Source of the DNA: Prosthecobacter gellanilyticus | Lineage (GTDB): Bacteria > Verrucomicrobiota > Verrucomicrobiia > Verrucomicrobiales > Verrucomicrobiaceae | DNA: 64,000 nucleotides | Assembly (NCBI RefSeq): GCF_007992435.1 | Contig: NZ_BKAG01000006.1 | Coordinates: 1 to 64,000 of the forward strand | Direction: 5' to 3' | Shown: positions 1 through 8,065 of the stretch, piece by piece | Layout: each line of letters starts with the position of its first letter | Position numbering within the stretch: the first letter of the stretch is position 1 | The notes under the pieces: generated by a model | What the model saw: only the letters and a program-made list of their open reading frames with translations | Database searches by the model: none | What the model was told of the DNA's origin: nothing | Position numbers and translations under genes: made by a program

Positions 1-53
1 TTTTCGGGAACTGGTCTCGGCCTTCGAGCGCGCCGGAGGGCTGGTGCTGCAGT

Positions 54-179
54 TCAGGCGCGGAGCTGGCCGCACATGGCGAGCAGCAAATACGCGATGG
101 TGAGAATGATCGCCCATGTCGCCGGGGTAATGAGGGCGCGATTCGGGGGAGCAGCCTTGGTGAATGAGGAGTGGTTCAT
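54..179 (-). CDS. small putative membrane protein (41 aa)
   Basis: A short open frame reads MNHSSFTKAAPPNRALITPA, then a hydrophobic stretch (TWAIILTIAYLLLAMCG), and ends after LRA. It would be a single-pass membrane peptide with a short cytoplasmic or periplasmic N-terminus. It lies just downstream of, and on the same strand as, the large sensor kinase (its start is about 80 bp after the kinase stop). No family is recognised. The only support is the clean hydrophobic segment and the sensible position, so it could be a chance frame. Confidence 0.35.
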   Translation of the reverse strand: MNHSSFTKAAPPNRALITPATWAIILTIAYLLLAMCGQLRA

Positions 180-262
180 GGCGTGAGAGGTTTTGACACG
201 CCAATCCTCACACGCTGCGCAGTGCTTCACCATCAGACCCCCGGCCTACGACCAAAGTCGGA

Positions 263-3139
263 TCAATCCTTGTCAAAAAGCGGCAGCCTCACGGTGAAGG
301 TCGTGCCCTGGCCCACGTCCGAGTCGATCTCCATGCTTCCATCATGCAGGTCCACGCAGCGCTTCACGATGACCAAGCCGAGACCTGTGCCTGGGATCTC
401 ACCGACATTGCTGCAGCGGTGGAAAGCCTCAAAGAGACGCGGGGTTTCATGCTTCGGAATGCCGATGCCGTGATCGATGACCTGGAACACCGCGTCTTTG
501 CCCTCCCGGCGGCAGGTGAAGATCACCTCACTGCCTTCAGGGGAGTATTTGACCGCGTTTGCGATGATGTTGCTGAAGATGTGCCGCAGCAGTGATTCGT
601 CCGCCCTTGCGCCGTCGATATCGCCCTCAGGCCGCCAGACGACGGTGCACCGGCGGTTCGTGGCGGAGAGGGCTTCATCCGTGAGTTTTTCAGCCAGGAT
701 GCTGAGATCTGAGCTCGCAGGCTTGCAGGGCAGTTTGCCAGCCTCCACACGGCCGAGCACCAGCACCTGCTCCATGAGGCCGGCCATGTGGCGGGTGGAA
801 CTGAAGATGTCCTGCTGCAGTTCCTGGCGTTGTTCTTTGGGCAGGCGCTCATCATAGTGGCGCATGAGCTCAATGGCGCTCATGATGATGCCCAGCGGGG
901 TACGGAACTCATGACTCACCATGGTGACGAAGCGTGACTTCAGCTCACCGAGCTCGCGCTCCTGCGCCAATGCGCGTGTGAGATCTGCCTGCGTCTGGCT
1001 GAGCTCGGCGGTGCGCTCGTTCACGCTCTGCTCCAGCAGTGCGGCGACCTCGGTTTTGATGCGGTTGGACTTTCTCAGCGCCGCCACCCAGCCGCTGAAG
1101 ACCAGCAGCACTGCCGCCGCGCCGCCACCCCACACCCAGATCTGACGTGTGCGCACCGCAGGCGAGACCCCGAGGGAACGTGCATCTCCGGGAGACATGA
1201 GCCAGAGCTGGCGTGGATCACGGTCTGTAGCCTTGTCCACCATGGCGCGGAGCAGCACTTCATCGTCAATCTTGAGTGTGTCAAAAGAAGCGCGGCCTTT
1301 CTCATGATGCGAGGCAGGGATCCTGACCCCATCTGATTCCAGCAGCATCGTGGTGCGCCAGCTTCCGCGGTCGATCGGGATCTGCTGCAGCATCAGCAGG
1401 CGGCCGCGCACCTCCACCAGGTCTGATGTGTGCGCACCCTCAGCCACTTCCGGAATGGTGGTCTCCACAGGCAGCACCTCCACGCGGCTGCCAAGCGTGC
1501 GGATCTGGCACTCCTTCATGTCCCAGCCATCTCCCAGAGTGCCCTCCACCGGACTCATGGGCGAGCCCATGACTTCCACCTCATCTCCAATGGCCAGATC
1601 AGGCCATGTGCCGCTGTCAGCGTACAGGGTCGCGCCGGTGCCAGATGTCCTGCTCCAGGGGCGCTGAAGCAGCACGCAGATAGCGCCCCCTGTGCCGCGG
1701 ACGTAGATGAGCTCAGGTGAAGTGCGGCCGACGAGGGTGCCGCGGACACGCACCCGGTCCGCCAGCGGCACACCCTTCGCGGCCACGGCAGCCACGGTGC
1801 TTTCGGGGACAGCAAAAGGGTCCTCGCTGCCTGGTCGCACGACCTTCACATACGAAGGGGAGGGGACGAGCAGCAGATCACCCGGGCTTTGCAGCAGGCT
1901 GCGGCTGATGCCGGTGAAGCGCAGCTTCGCTCCATGCATGCCAGTGGGAAAGGTGGTGGAGGGCACGTCCCGCACATGGACGATGTACTGTGAATGCGGT
2001 CCCACGATCGAGTAGGACAGGACGTTGTTCTGCTGCATCCAGCCGGTGACCACGCCTTCCACGCTGACCCATTCATCATGGTTTCGCAGGGCTTTCACCT
2101 CCTCCAGCTCCATCTCCTGCGGTGGAGGTACAGGAGCCGTGCCGACCACACGGACATGACACCAGCTCAGACCGAACGTCTTCAGCTCTGAACCCGTTTC
2201 ATCCACCACAGATCCTACCACCTCCACCAGGTCTCCTTCTTTCAGATCAGGCCACTGTCCGGCATCGCCATAGATGTAGTCTTTCTCCTCCGGGCCGCGT
2301 GGCACGAGCAGATAGCAGATCATGGCCCCGTCTGGTGCCTGCACGATGAGCTTCCGCTCCTGGGTGCGGGCGGTGAGCACCGCCTTTACGCGCAGTCGTT
2401 TGCCCGGCTCTACCTTGCGTTCCATCACATCTTTGATGGAGACCAGTGGCGCATCAAAGATACTCTGCGTGCCTGCCTCCAGGATTTCCACCTGCTTGAC
2501 GTCCGGGACAAAGAGCACGCGACCGAAAGCGGGTGTGCTGACAACAGCGCCCGTCACTCGCAACTTGGCTCCATTCAGCCGGCGGGGGATCACGGACTCC
2601 TCAGGCGCGGTCACATACGCCTTCACGAAGCCGTCTGGAGAAACCACGGTGATCTCCAGGTCAGGAGCCTTGTACTTCCACTCCATCACATAACCTTCCA
2701 GGTTCACCCATTGATCATAGTTCTCCGGAAGGTTGAAGGTCTTCAGCGTCACGGATCTGCCCGGTGGCAGCGCGGCGGTGCCGACGATGTCCACGCTATC
2801 CGAGATGACGCGCGGATAGTACCTGCCACCAAAGGGGGTGGAAGTGGTATGGCCGGTGACCTCCACGAGGTCTCCCTGCTTCAAGGTCTCCTGCCGGCGC
2901 TTCAGCACGCCGACGGTGCCGGTGCCATCATTCAGGGTGAAGAAGCTGAACATGGTGCTCACGCCCATCACGGTGCCTTTCAGCTTCACGGGCTGGGGGG
3001 TGGATTCAGCCTCACGTCCGTCCAGCGCCAGCACCTCGCTGATCTTTGTCAGCGGCACCTCCTCCTGCGCCAGGACACTGCCTGACAGGCCGAGAAACAG
3101 CCAGAGGAGTGTGGAAAGCGAACGCGCCGTTAATATCAT
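263..3139 (-). CDS. large membrane sensor histidine kinase with duplicated OB-like periplasmic modules
   Basis: A 958-residue sensor kinase. The start was placed at MILTARSLSTLLWLF because a signal peptide (cut near VLAQ-E) begins there; the open frame continues about 280 codons upstream into a region covered by the divergent CorA-like gene and is not believed. Residues about 30-660 are beta-rich and internally duplicated: blocks ending NGAKLRVTG and HGAKLRFTG are alike, as are blocks with GDAGQWPDLKEGDLVEVVG and ADSGTWPDLAIGDEVEVMG. They look like repeated OB-type folds. A TM segment lies near 667-687, then a coiled coil, HisKA (VSHEFRTPLG, phospho-His about 743) and HATPase_c (NAVKYSPEG, DHGIGIP, GTGLGL). 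No response regulator is adjacent, so the partner and signal are unknown. Kinase assignment is secure; the OB reading of the sensor is inference. Confidence 0.9.
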   Translation of the reverse strand: MILTARSLSTLLWLFLGLSGSVLAQEEVPLTKISEVLALDGREAESTPQPVKLKGTVMGVSTMFSFFTLNDGTGTVGVLKRRQETLKQGDLVEVTGHTTSTPFGGRYYPRVISDSVDIVGTAALPPGRSVTLKTFNLPENYDQWVNLEGYVMEWKYKAPDLEITVVSPDGFVKAYVTAPEESVIPRRLNGAKLRVTGAVVSTPAFGRVLFVPDVKQVEILEAGTQSIFDAPLVSIKDVMERKVEPGKRLRVKAVLTARTQERKLIVQAPDGAMICYLLVPRGPEEKDYIYGDAGQWPDLKEGDLVEVVGSVVDETGSELKTFGLSWCHVRVVGTAPVPPPQEMELEEVKALRNHDEWVSVEGVVTGWMQQNNVLSYSIVGPHSQYIVHVRDVPSTTFPTGMHGAKLRFTGISRSLLQSPGDLLLVPSPSYVKVVRPGSEDPFAVPESTVAAVAAKGVPLADRVRVRGTLVGRTSPELIYVRGTGGAICVLLQRPWSRTSGTGATLYADSGTWPDLAIGDEVEVMGSPMSPVEGTLGDGWDMKECQIRTLGSRVEVLPVETTIPEVAEGAHTSDLVEVRGRLLMLQQIPIDRGSWRTTMLLESDGVRIPASHHEKGRASFDTLKIDDEVLLRAMVDKATDRDPRQLWLMSPGDARSLGVSPAVRTRQIWVWGGGAAAVLLVFSGWVAALRKSNRIKTEVAALLEQSVNERTAELSQTQADLTRALAQERELGELKSRFVTMVSHEFRTPLGIIMSAIELMRHYDERLPKEQRQELQQDIFSSTRHMAGLMEQVLVLGRVEAGKLPCKPASSDLSILAEKLTDEALSATNRRCTVVWRPEGDIDGARADESLLRHIFSNIIANAVKYSPEGSEVIFTCRREGKDAVFQVIDHGIGIPKHETPRLFEAFHRCSNVGEIPGTGLGLVIVKRCVDLHDGSMEIDSDVGQGTTFTVRLPLFDKD

Positions 3140-3195
3140 CAGGGAATACGCTACATCCAGCCAGCTCCCCCCGGCTAGATCAAGTATATCCGTCC

Positions 3196-3217
3196 GTATC
3201 CGACTTTCGTCGGATAC
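3196..3217. repeat. perfect inverted repeat between divergent genes
   Basis: GTATCCGAC, a four-base TTTC loop, then GTCGGATAC: a perfect 9-bp stem in the 183-bp gap between the sensor kinase (starting at 3139, minus) and the CorA-like gene (starting at 3323, plus). It could be an operator for the divergent pair or a hairpin in the kinase leader. The word GTATCCGACC also occurs near 19673, again just upstream of a minus-strand gene start. Confidence 0.5.
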
Positions 3218-3322
3218 GCCTGGTGCAAGACTCGAGATCTTCGATCCGTGCGCGGGCTGTTTGGAATCGCCGCCAGAAATTGTATTCCCCTGGAGAGAGG
3301 AGGCAGCTAGGGTGCGGCGCTT

Positions 3323-4054
3323 ATGAAACCTGAAAGCAGTCTTCTCCCGAAGCTTTGGACGGTGCCGGAGGCCATCAGCAGCCGCCTCGGACGTGAACCT
3401 GGACCGCAACGATCCATGCTGGAGGAGGGGCATCTCATGATCATCCTGCACCAGCTGCCGCTCCCCGATGAGCACGACCGCAAAGCGGCGCTCTTCTGGC
3501 GAAACCCGCAGGGCGAGTGGAAAACCAACCTCAAGGGAATCGGCGTGGCGGCTCTGACCGAGCATCTGCGAGGCTTCGACAACAAGCTGGAGGAGCTGGA
3601 ACAGGCGGAGAACAGGGCCAACACCGCCACGGAGTATCACATGGTGCTGGAGCAGATCGCCCCGGTGCTGCGAGCCTCGCGCGGCACCCACCGGGCTCTC
3701 CAGCAAGCCCGCGAGCTGCTGAAGAGCGAGCGTGAGCTGATCAACCTTCGAGATCAGGCGGCCGGCATCGAGCGGAACGCGGAGCTGCTGCTGCAGGATG
3801 CGCAGTTTGGCCTGAATTTCACCGTGGCCCGGCAGGCGGAGTCCCAGGCGGCGACCGCCCGGCAGATGGCGGCCACGGCGCACCGGCTGAACCTGCTGGC
3901 CGCGCTTTTCCTGCCGCTCACCGCCCTGGCCAGCATCTTTGGCATGGAGTTTCACAGCGGCATGCAGGACACGCCGCTGCACTTCTGGCTCATCTGCGTG
4001 GCGGGTGTGGTGCTGGGCATGCTGGTCATGTCCACCCTGATGAAGCGGGAGTGA
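3323..4054 (+). CDS. CorA-like membrane transporter with altered GMN motif
   Basis: A 243-residue protein built like the C-terminal two thirds of CorA/ZntB Mg2+/Zn2+ transporters: a long charged helical region (about 75-190), then TM1 (LNLLAALFLPLTALASIFGM) and TM2 (FWLICVAGVVLGMLVMSTLM) and a short basic tail. The family signature after TM1 is GMN; here the sequence is FGMEFHSG, so the Asn is replaced by Glu. The protein is shorter than the usual 300-350 residues, mainly in the N-terminal cytosolic domain. It is divergent from the sensor kinase and 66 bp upstream of the AlgD-like gene. Family membership is confident; transport activity and ion are not. Confidence 0.8.
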   Translation: MKPESSLLPKLWTVPEAISSRLGREPGPQRSMLEEGHLMIILHQLPLPDEHDRKAALFWRNPQGEWKTNLKGIGVAALTEHLRGFDNKLEELEQAENRANTATEYHMVLEQIAPVLRASRGTHRALQQARELLKSERELINLRDQAAGIERNAELLLQDAQFGLNFTVARQAESQAATARQMAATAHRLNLLAALFLPLTALASIFGMEFHSGMQDTPLHFWLICVAGVVLGMLVMSTLMKRE

Positions 4055-4120
4055 GGTTGGTGAGATGATGTGATGGCCGCGCTTGTGTCTCAGCGCCGGG
4101 CTGTGCTATGAGGCGGGCGC

Positions 4121-5425
4121 ATGAAGGTCAGCATCTTTGGTCTCGGGTATGTGGGCGCGGTCACCGCCGGGTGTCTCGCGGAGCAGGGGCATGTCATCAT
4201 CGGCGCGGATGTGCAGCCGGAGAAGGTGGACGCCTTTAACACGGGCCGCTCTCCCATTGTGGAGCCTGAGCTGGATGACCTGCTGAACACGGCCCGCCGT
4301 GAAGGCCGTCTCTCCGCCACCACAAGCGCGCAGGAAGCCGTGCTCGGCTCGGACGTCAGCATCATCTGCGTGGGCACCCCCTCGTTGGAGTCCGGCGGGC
4401 TGAACCTCGACTTCGTCCGCAAGGTGAGCGAGCAGATCGCGGCCGTGCTGCGCAGCAGCGGCAAGAAGCACGTCATCCTTTTCCGCAGCACCATGCTGCC
4501 CGGCAGCACCCGCCACATGGTGGATGATTTCCTCACCGATCTGCGCGCCTCCGGCCAGATCCGCATCTACTACTGTCCCGAGTTCCTGCGCGAAGGTACG
4601 GCTGTGAAAGACTTTCGCACACCCTCGCTGGCCGTTGTTGGCACGCATGATGGTCAGGCACCTGAAAGCTCCGAGGCCCGCGAACTGCTCGGTGGTGAAC
4701 CCGCTGTGCTGGGCTGGGAAGGGGCGGAGATGATCAAGTATTCCTGCAATTACTTCCACGCGCTGAAGGTGGGTTTTGCCAATGAGATCGGCCGCTTGTG
4801 CAAGCATCTCGGCGAGGATGGTGCCCGCGTGATGCAGGTGGTGTGCAGTGACACGAAGCTGAACATCTCCAGCTACTACATGAAGCCCGGCACGCCCTTT
4901 GGCGGCTCCTGCCTGCCGAAGGATGTGAGCGCGCTGCTCTCCTTTGGCCGTCAGGAAGGCATCTCCCTGCCCCTGCTGGCAAACACGCTGGACTCGAATC
5001 AATCCCACCTCGAGCTGCTGCTGAAGCTCATCACCAGCAAAGGTCTGCGCAAGGTAGGCCTGCTCGGCCTTTCCTTCAAAGCGGACACAGACGACCTGCG
5101 CGGCAGCCCCATGGTTGCCGTGGCGGAAAATTTGCTGGCCCGTGGCTATGAGGTGCGCATCTACGATCCGAGTCTGAATCTCTCACGTCTCATCGGCGCG
5201 AATGCCGCTGAGATGAAGCGCCGCATGCCGCATCTGGAGTCTCTTTTGAAACAGGAGGTCGGTGAGGTCATTGAACACGCGGATCTGGTGGTGGCTTCGA
5301 AGAAGTGTGCGCCGCTGGAGGTGCTGAAGCCGCTCGTTCGGCCTAACCAACTGGTGATCGATGTGAACGGCTGGCGTGATCTGAAGACGCTGCCGTGGAG
5401 TTACGAGGGGCTGTGCTGGTCTTGA
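4121..5425 (+). CDS. nucleotide-sugar 6-dehydrogenase, GDP-mannose dehydrogenase-like (AlgD family)
   Basis: A 434-residue NAD-dependent nucleotide-sugar dehydrogenase that oxidises the C6 hydroxyl of UDP-glucose or GDP-mannose to a uronic acid for exopolysaccharide synthesis. It opens with the Rossmann motif GLGYVG (residues 7-12), has SPIVEPELDDLL as in AlgD/Ugd, the central PEFLREGTAVKDF segment, and the catalytic Cys264 in FGGSCLPKD. Overall wording resembles AlgD (GDP-mannose) more than Ugd, but substrate cannot be settled by eye. No glycosyltransferases or polymerases are next to it, so the polysaccharide it serves is unknown. A ~120 bp repeat begins directly after the stop. Confidence 0.88.
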   Translation: MKVSIFGLGYVGAVTAGCLAEQGHVIIGADVQPEKVDAFNTGRSPIVEPELDDLLNTARREGRLSATTSAQEAVLGSDVSIICVGTPSLESGGLNLDFVRKVSEQIAAVLRSSGKKHVILFRSTMLPGSTRHMVDDFLTDLRASGQIRIYYCPEFLREGTAVKDFRTPSLAVVGTHDGQAPESSEARELLGGEPAVLGWEGAEMIKYSCNYFHALKVGFANEIGRLCKHLGEDGARVMQVVCSDTKLNISSYYMKPGTPFGGSCLPKDVSALLSFGRQEGISLPLLANTLDSNQSHLELLLKLITSKGLRKVGLLGLSFKADTDDLRGSPMVAVAENLLARGYEVRIYDPSLNLSRLIGANAAEMKRRMPHLESLLKQEVGEVIEHADLVVASKKCAPLEVLKPLVRPNQLVIDVNGWRDLKTLPWSYEGLCWS

Positions 5426-5431
5426 GGAAAC

Positions 5432-5550
5432 GTACTCATGCGCTTTAGCGCGTGAGAGCCAGGCAAGCCGTGAGATTGGTTTCGCCTGGAGAGATTCGAG
5501 GTCCCTGGAGATGGCAAGGCGGGTGCGCGCTAAAGCGCTGCACTAATTTG
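5432..5550. repeat. ~120 bp interspersed repeat, copy 1 (GCGCTTTAGCGCG element)
   Basis: Begins GTACTCATGCGCTTTAGCGCG and ends GCGCGCTAAAGCGCTGCACTA, so the two ends are inverted copies of a GCGCTTTAGCGCG core; the middle (GAGCCAGGCAAGCCGTGAGAT) is shared with copy 2 at 7410-7530 in the same orientation. It fills the gap between the AlgD-like gene and the secreted propeller gene, and its far end overlaps that gene's stop codon (5543-5545). No ORF is inside. It behaves like a small non-autonomous (MITE/REPIN-like) element. Confidence 0.85.
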
Positions 5551-7384
5551 GCTCAATGTGCACATCATCGAGATCAAAGCTCTGCTGGGTGCCTTGTTGA
5601 GCGGCGACGAAGACGATCTTTCCCGCATGGCGCATTACATCACGCCAGGAGCATGCTTGGGTGCTGGGGATCCAGCCGGCGGCCTTGGCCTGCTCGTCGG
5701 TCCAGTCATAGCGGATCGTGGTGGAGATGGTTTGCCAGTCGGTGGTGAAGGGTGGCAGCTTTTCATAGCTCCACTGGTAGACATCGCGGGCAAAAATCTC
5801 CAGCCGGATGGCGCCGCCGGGCTGTGTGGCGCGGATCCTGGCACTCAGCGTGACTTTATCTCCACCGAGAAGCACAGGCCAGTCACCCGGCAGCGGCTGT
5901 GCATGGGCGATGGGGCGCAGGTTCTTGCCGCGTGAGATGGTGATGAAGCCATCGGGATGATGGGTTGCCTGATCGATGCCCTTCCAGCCTTGGTTGTCCT
6001 TGTCGAAGGTGAAGCGCAGGCCATCACGCTGCACGGGAAGCTTGGGGAGTGGTGTTACTTTTGGTTCGGGCAATCTTGTGTCGACGAGCGTGACGCCCGA
6101 GATGGAGTAGAGCTTGGCTCCCGGCGAGAGGTGAAGTCGCAGACGGAAGGTATCGCCCTCCGCCGGAAGTTTCTCATGCGTCACGTCACCGTCTGCGGAG
6201 AAGGTGATGGATTTGCCGGAGGCTCGCAGGACTCTTGTGGTGAGGATGGCGGTTTTGGAGGTGTCTTCAGCCTGATAGGAGGCGAAGCCGTCTTCACGCA
6301 AACGAGCGAGGCAGAGACTGGCGCCGCGCTTCCAGCCGAGATGAATGGTGGGGCTGCCGCCATAGTAGATCATGAGCTTGCCATCCTGCTGCACCGGCGG
6401 GCCTGCCTGGGCATAGATGCAGCCGCTGTCATAGCTGCCTTTGGCACCCAATGGCAGAAAGGCGGTTCCAGGCTGCACTCGCTGCCAGGTGATGGAGTCT
6501 GGGCTCCAGGCCAGCTCGACATCCACGACGCGGTTGTTGTCGAGATGATACATCATCACGTAGCCGAGATAGATGCCTGCATACGGAAACACCGTGAGCG
6601 CATAGGTCTGCGTGGCCTTGCCTTCGTCGAGGGTGCTGCGCAGCACCACGCCGCTGCTTTTCCAGTTCAGGAAGTCCGTGCTTTCAAGCCGGCTCACCAG
6701 TCTCTCACCGAGATACATCTTGGTGAACCAGAGGTATTTGCCGCTGCGCGTGTCGTAGAACGCATTGTTATGCGTATCGCCTTGCTTGGCGGAGAACCCC
6801 AGCATGTCCTGCGGTGCTGACCAGTGGATGCCATCCGCGCTGAAACAGGCATGCGGTTTGCCCAGGCCGGTGTCATAGACCATTTTGTAGCGACGTGAGG
6901 CGTCAGGATCATGCAGGTCTTTGAAGACGCCCACGTTTGGGCAATCGCGTGCCACGATGTTGTTGTCGCTGCTGCCGTCAAACTTGTGAAGACCGAGCGC
7001 CGGCTTCTTCCAAGTCAGGCCGTCCTTGGAGTTCGCATAGAGCAGATACCAGCCTACGTCATGCACGGTGGACGGGGCATCCATTTTGGCGATGACGTCC
7101 TTGTCTGCGAGCACGTCCTTGTACCAAAGCTTCCACTGCTGCTCATCACTGTCCCAGGTGACGTTGGGGTAATAGTTGTTCGTCGCATTTTCCCACGGCT
7201 GATCCGAAGGGAGCAGGGGATTCTCGGTGGCCTTTTCGGGTGTGCCAAGCGCAAGGCGTGCATTCTGCGCGTCTTCGATGACTCGCGTGTCCAGCATGAG
7301 CAGTTTGTCCTCCTGCGGTGGGACAATCGTTGGCTCAGCCGCATGTGTTGCGGCAGTGAGGAGAAGCAGGGCTGCGATGCGCAT
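5543..7384 (-). CDS. secreted glycosidase-like beta-propeller protein with C-terminal sandwich domain
   Basis: A 613-residue exported protein with signal peptide MRIAALLLLTAATHAAEP. Residues about 40-400 carry propeller-type repeats of the GH32/GH43 kind (YYPNVTWDSDEQQWKLWYKD, YLLYANSKDGLTWKKP, CFSADGIHWS, YLWFTKMYLGE, ELAWSPDSITWQRV), each pairing an aromatic strand with an S-x-D/S-x-D-G-x-x-W turn. Residues about 440-613 look like a beta-sandwich (LRFTFDKDNQGWKGID, WSYEKLPPFTTDWQTI) that may bind carbohydrate. I cannot point to the catalytic acids, so enzyme activity is inference. The gene is bracketed by two copies of a ~120 bp repeat, and the downstream copy supplies its TAG stop. Confidence 0.7.
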   Translation of the reverse strand: MRIAALLLLTAATHAAEPTIVPPQEDKLLMLDTRVIEDAQNARLALGTPEKATENPLLPSDQPWENATNNYYPNVTWDSDEQQWKLWYKDVLADKDVIAKMDAPSTVHDVGWYLLYANSKDGLTWKKPALGLHKFDGSSDNNIVARDCPNVGVFKDLHDPDASRRYKMVYDTGLGKPHACFSADGIHWSAPQDMLGFSAKQGDTHNNAFYDTRSGKYLWFTKMYLGERLVSRLESTDFLNWKSSGVVLRSTLDEGKATQTYALTVFPYAGIYLGYVMMYHLDNNRVVDVELAWSPDSITWQRVQPGTAFLPLGAKGSYDSGCIYAQAGPPVQQDGKLMIYYGGSPTIHLGWKRGASLCLARLREDGFASYQAEDTSKTAILTTRVLRASGKSITFSADGDVTHEKLPAEGDTFRLRLHLSPGAKLYSISGVTLVDTRLPEPKVTPLPKLPVQRDGLRFTFDKDNQGWKGIDQATHHPDGFITISRGKNLRPIAHAQPLPGDWPVLLGGDKVTLSARIRATQPGGAIRLEIFARDVYQWSYEKLPPFTTDWQTISTTIRYDWTDEQAKAAGWIPSTQACSWRDVMRHAGKIVFVAAQQGTQQSFDLDDVHIEPN

Positions 7385-7409
7385 GAGGTGTCATACGCAG
7401 TTGAACAAA

Positions 7410-7530
7410 GTACTCATGCGCTTTAGAGCGTGAGAGCCAGGCAAGCCGTGAGATAGGTTTCGCTTGGTGAGATTCGATGCCCCCGGGAGATGTCATCGTC
7501 TGTGCGCGCTAAAGCGCAGCACTACTTTAG
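7410..7530. repeat. ~120 bp interspersed repeat, copy 2
   Basis: Same orientation and organisation as copy 1: GTACTCATGCGCTTTAGAGCG at the left, the shared GAGCCAGGCAAGCCGTGAGAT core, and GCGCGCTAAAGCGCAGCACTA at the right. It lies between the start of the secreted propeller gene (7384) and the stop of the PLD-like gene (7527-7529), whose TAA falls on the repeat edge. The propeller gene is therefore flanked by direct copies about 1.98 kb apart. Confidence 0.85.
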
Positions 7531-8054
7531 ACGACTGGATCTGGACACACGTCCCGGCGCTGGCATTTGAGGCAGTGGTCGCCGAGGTAAAAGGTATCGA
7601 GAAAGCTCATCATTTGGCTGATAGTCTCACAGTCCTCGGTGACGATGCCTGCTTCGAAATTGCGGCGATGATCGCTCTTCGCGCCCAGGCCGGCGCCGGT
7701 AAGATTTGCGGAGCCGATGTAGGCGATGCGACCATCGGCGATGATGCACTTCATGTGCATGCGCGGACAGAGGATGCGGCTGAAGAGATCACTCTCGATC
7801 AGCTCGGGAAAGCGGTCGAAGTCGGCACGGAAGCGCGGTCCGGGCTCCTTGGCATGAATGAGGCGCACCTCCACGCCTTCACGCACCTTTTCTGCCAGCA
7901 CCTGCAGGAAGGGGATGAACTTCTTCCCACGGCCCACATGCAGATCTTTTAAGTCGGCAGTGACCAGCCAGAGCAGTTTTTGCGCGGCGGGCACGATCTC
8001 CTGGAGCACCGCGGTGTAGGTCTCCTGGTTGATGACGAGACGCGGCGCGCTCAT
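7527..8054 (-). CDS. phospholipase D-like protein, single HKD motif
   Basis: A 175-residue cytosolic protein with one PLD-type catalytic signature, HMKCIIADGRIAYIGSANLT (H-x-K-x4-D then GSAN), near residues 98-117. Classical PLDs carry two HKD motifs; single-motif forms of this size dimerise to build the active site (Nuc/Zuc-type nucleases, some restriction subunits). The C-terminus has a small Cys/His cluster (GDHCLKCQRRDVCPD) that could bind metal. It is followed at once by LpxK upstream on the same strand (11-bp gap), so the two may be co-transcribed. Whether it cuts nucleic acid or phospholipid is not decidable here. Its stop sits at the edge of a repeat. Confidence 0.75.
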   Translation of the reverse strand: MSAPRLVINQETYTAVLQEIVPAAQKLLWLVTADLKDLHVGRGKKFIPFLQVLAEKVREGVEVRLIHAKEPGPRFRADFDRFPELIESDLFSRILCPRMHMKCIIADGRIAYIGSANLTGAGLGAKSDHRRNFEAGIVTEDCETISQMMSFLDTFYLGDHCLKCQRRDVCPDPVV

Positions 8055-8065
8055 TCTTGGTTAGG

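Noticed and set aside
3140-3982. N-terminal extension of the sensor kinase frame
   Set aside because: It overlaps the divergent CorA-like gene, has no domain, and a signal peptide starts exactly at Met 3139.
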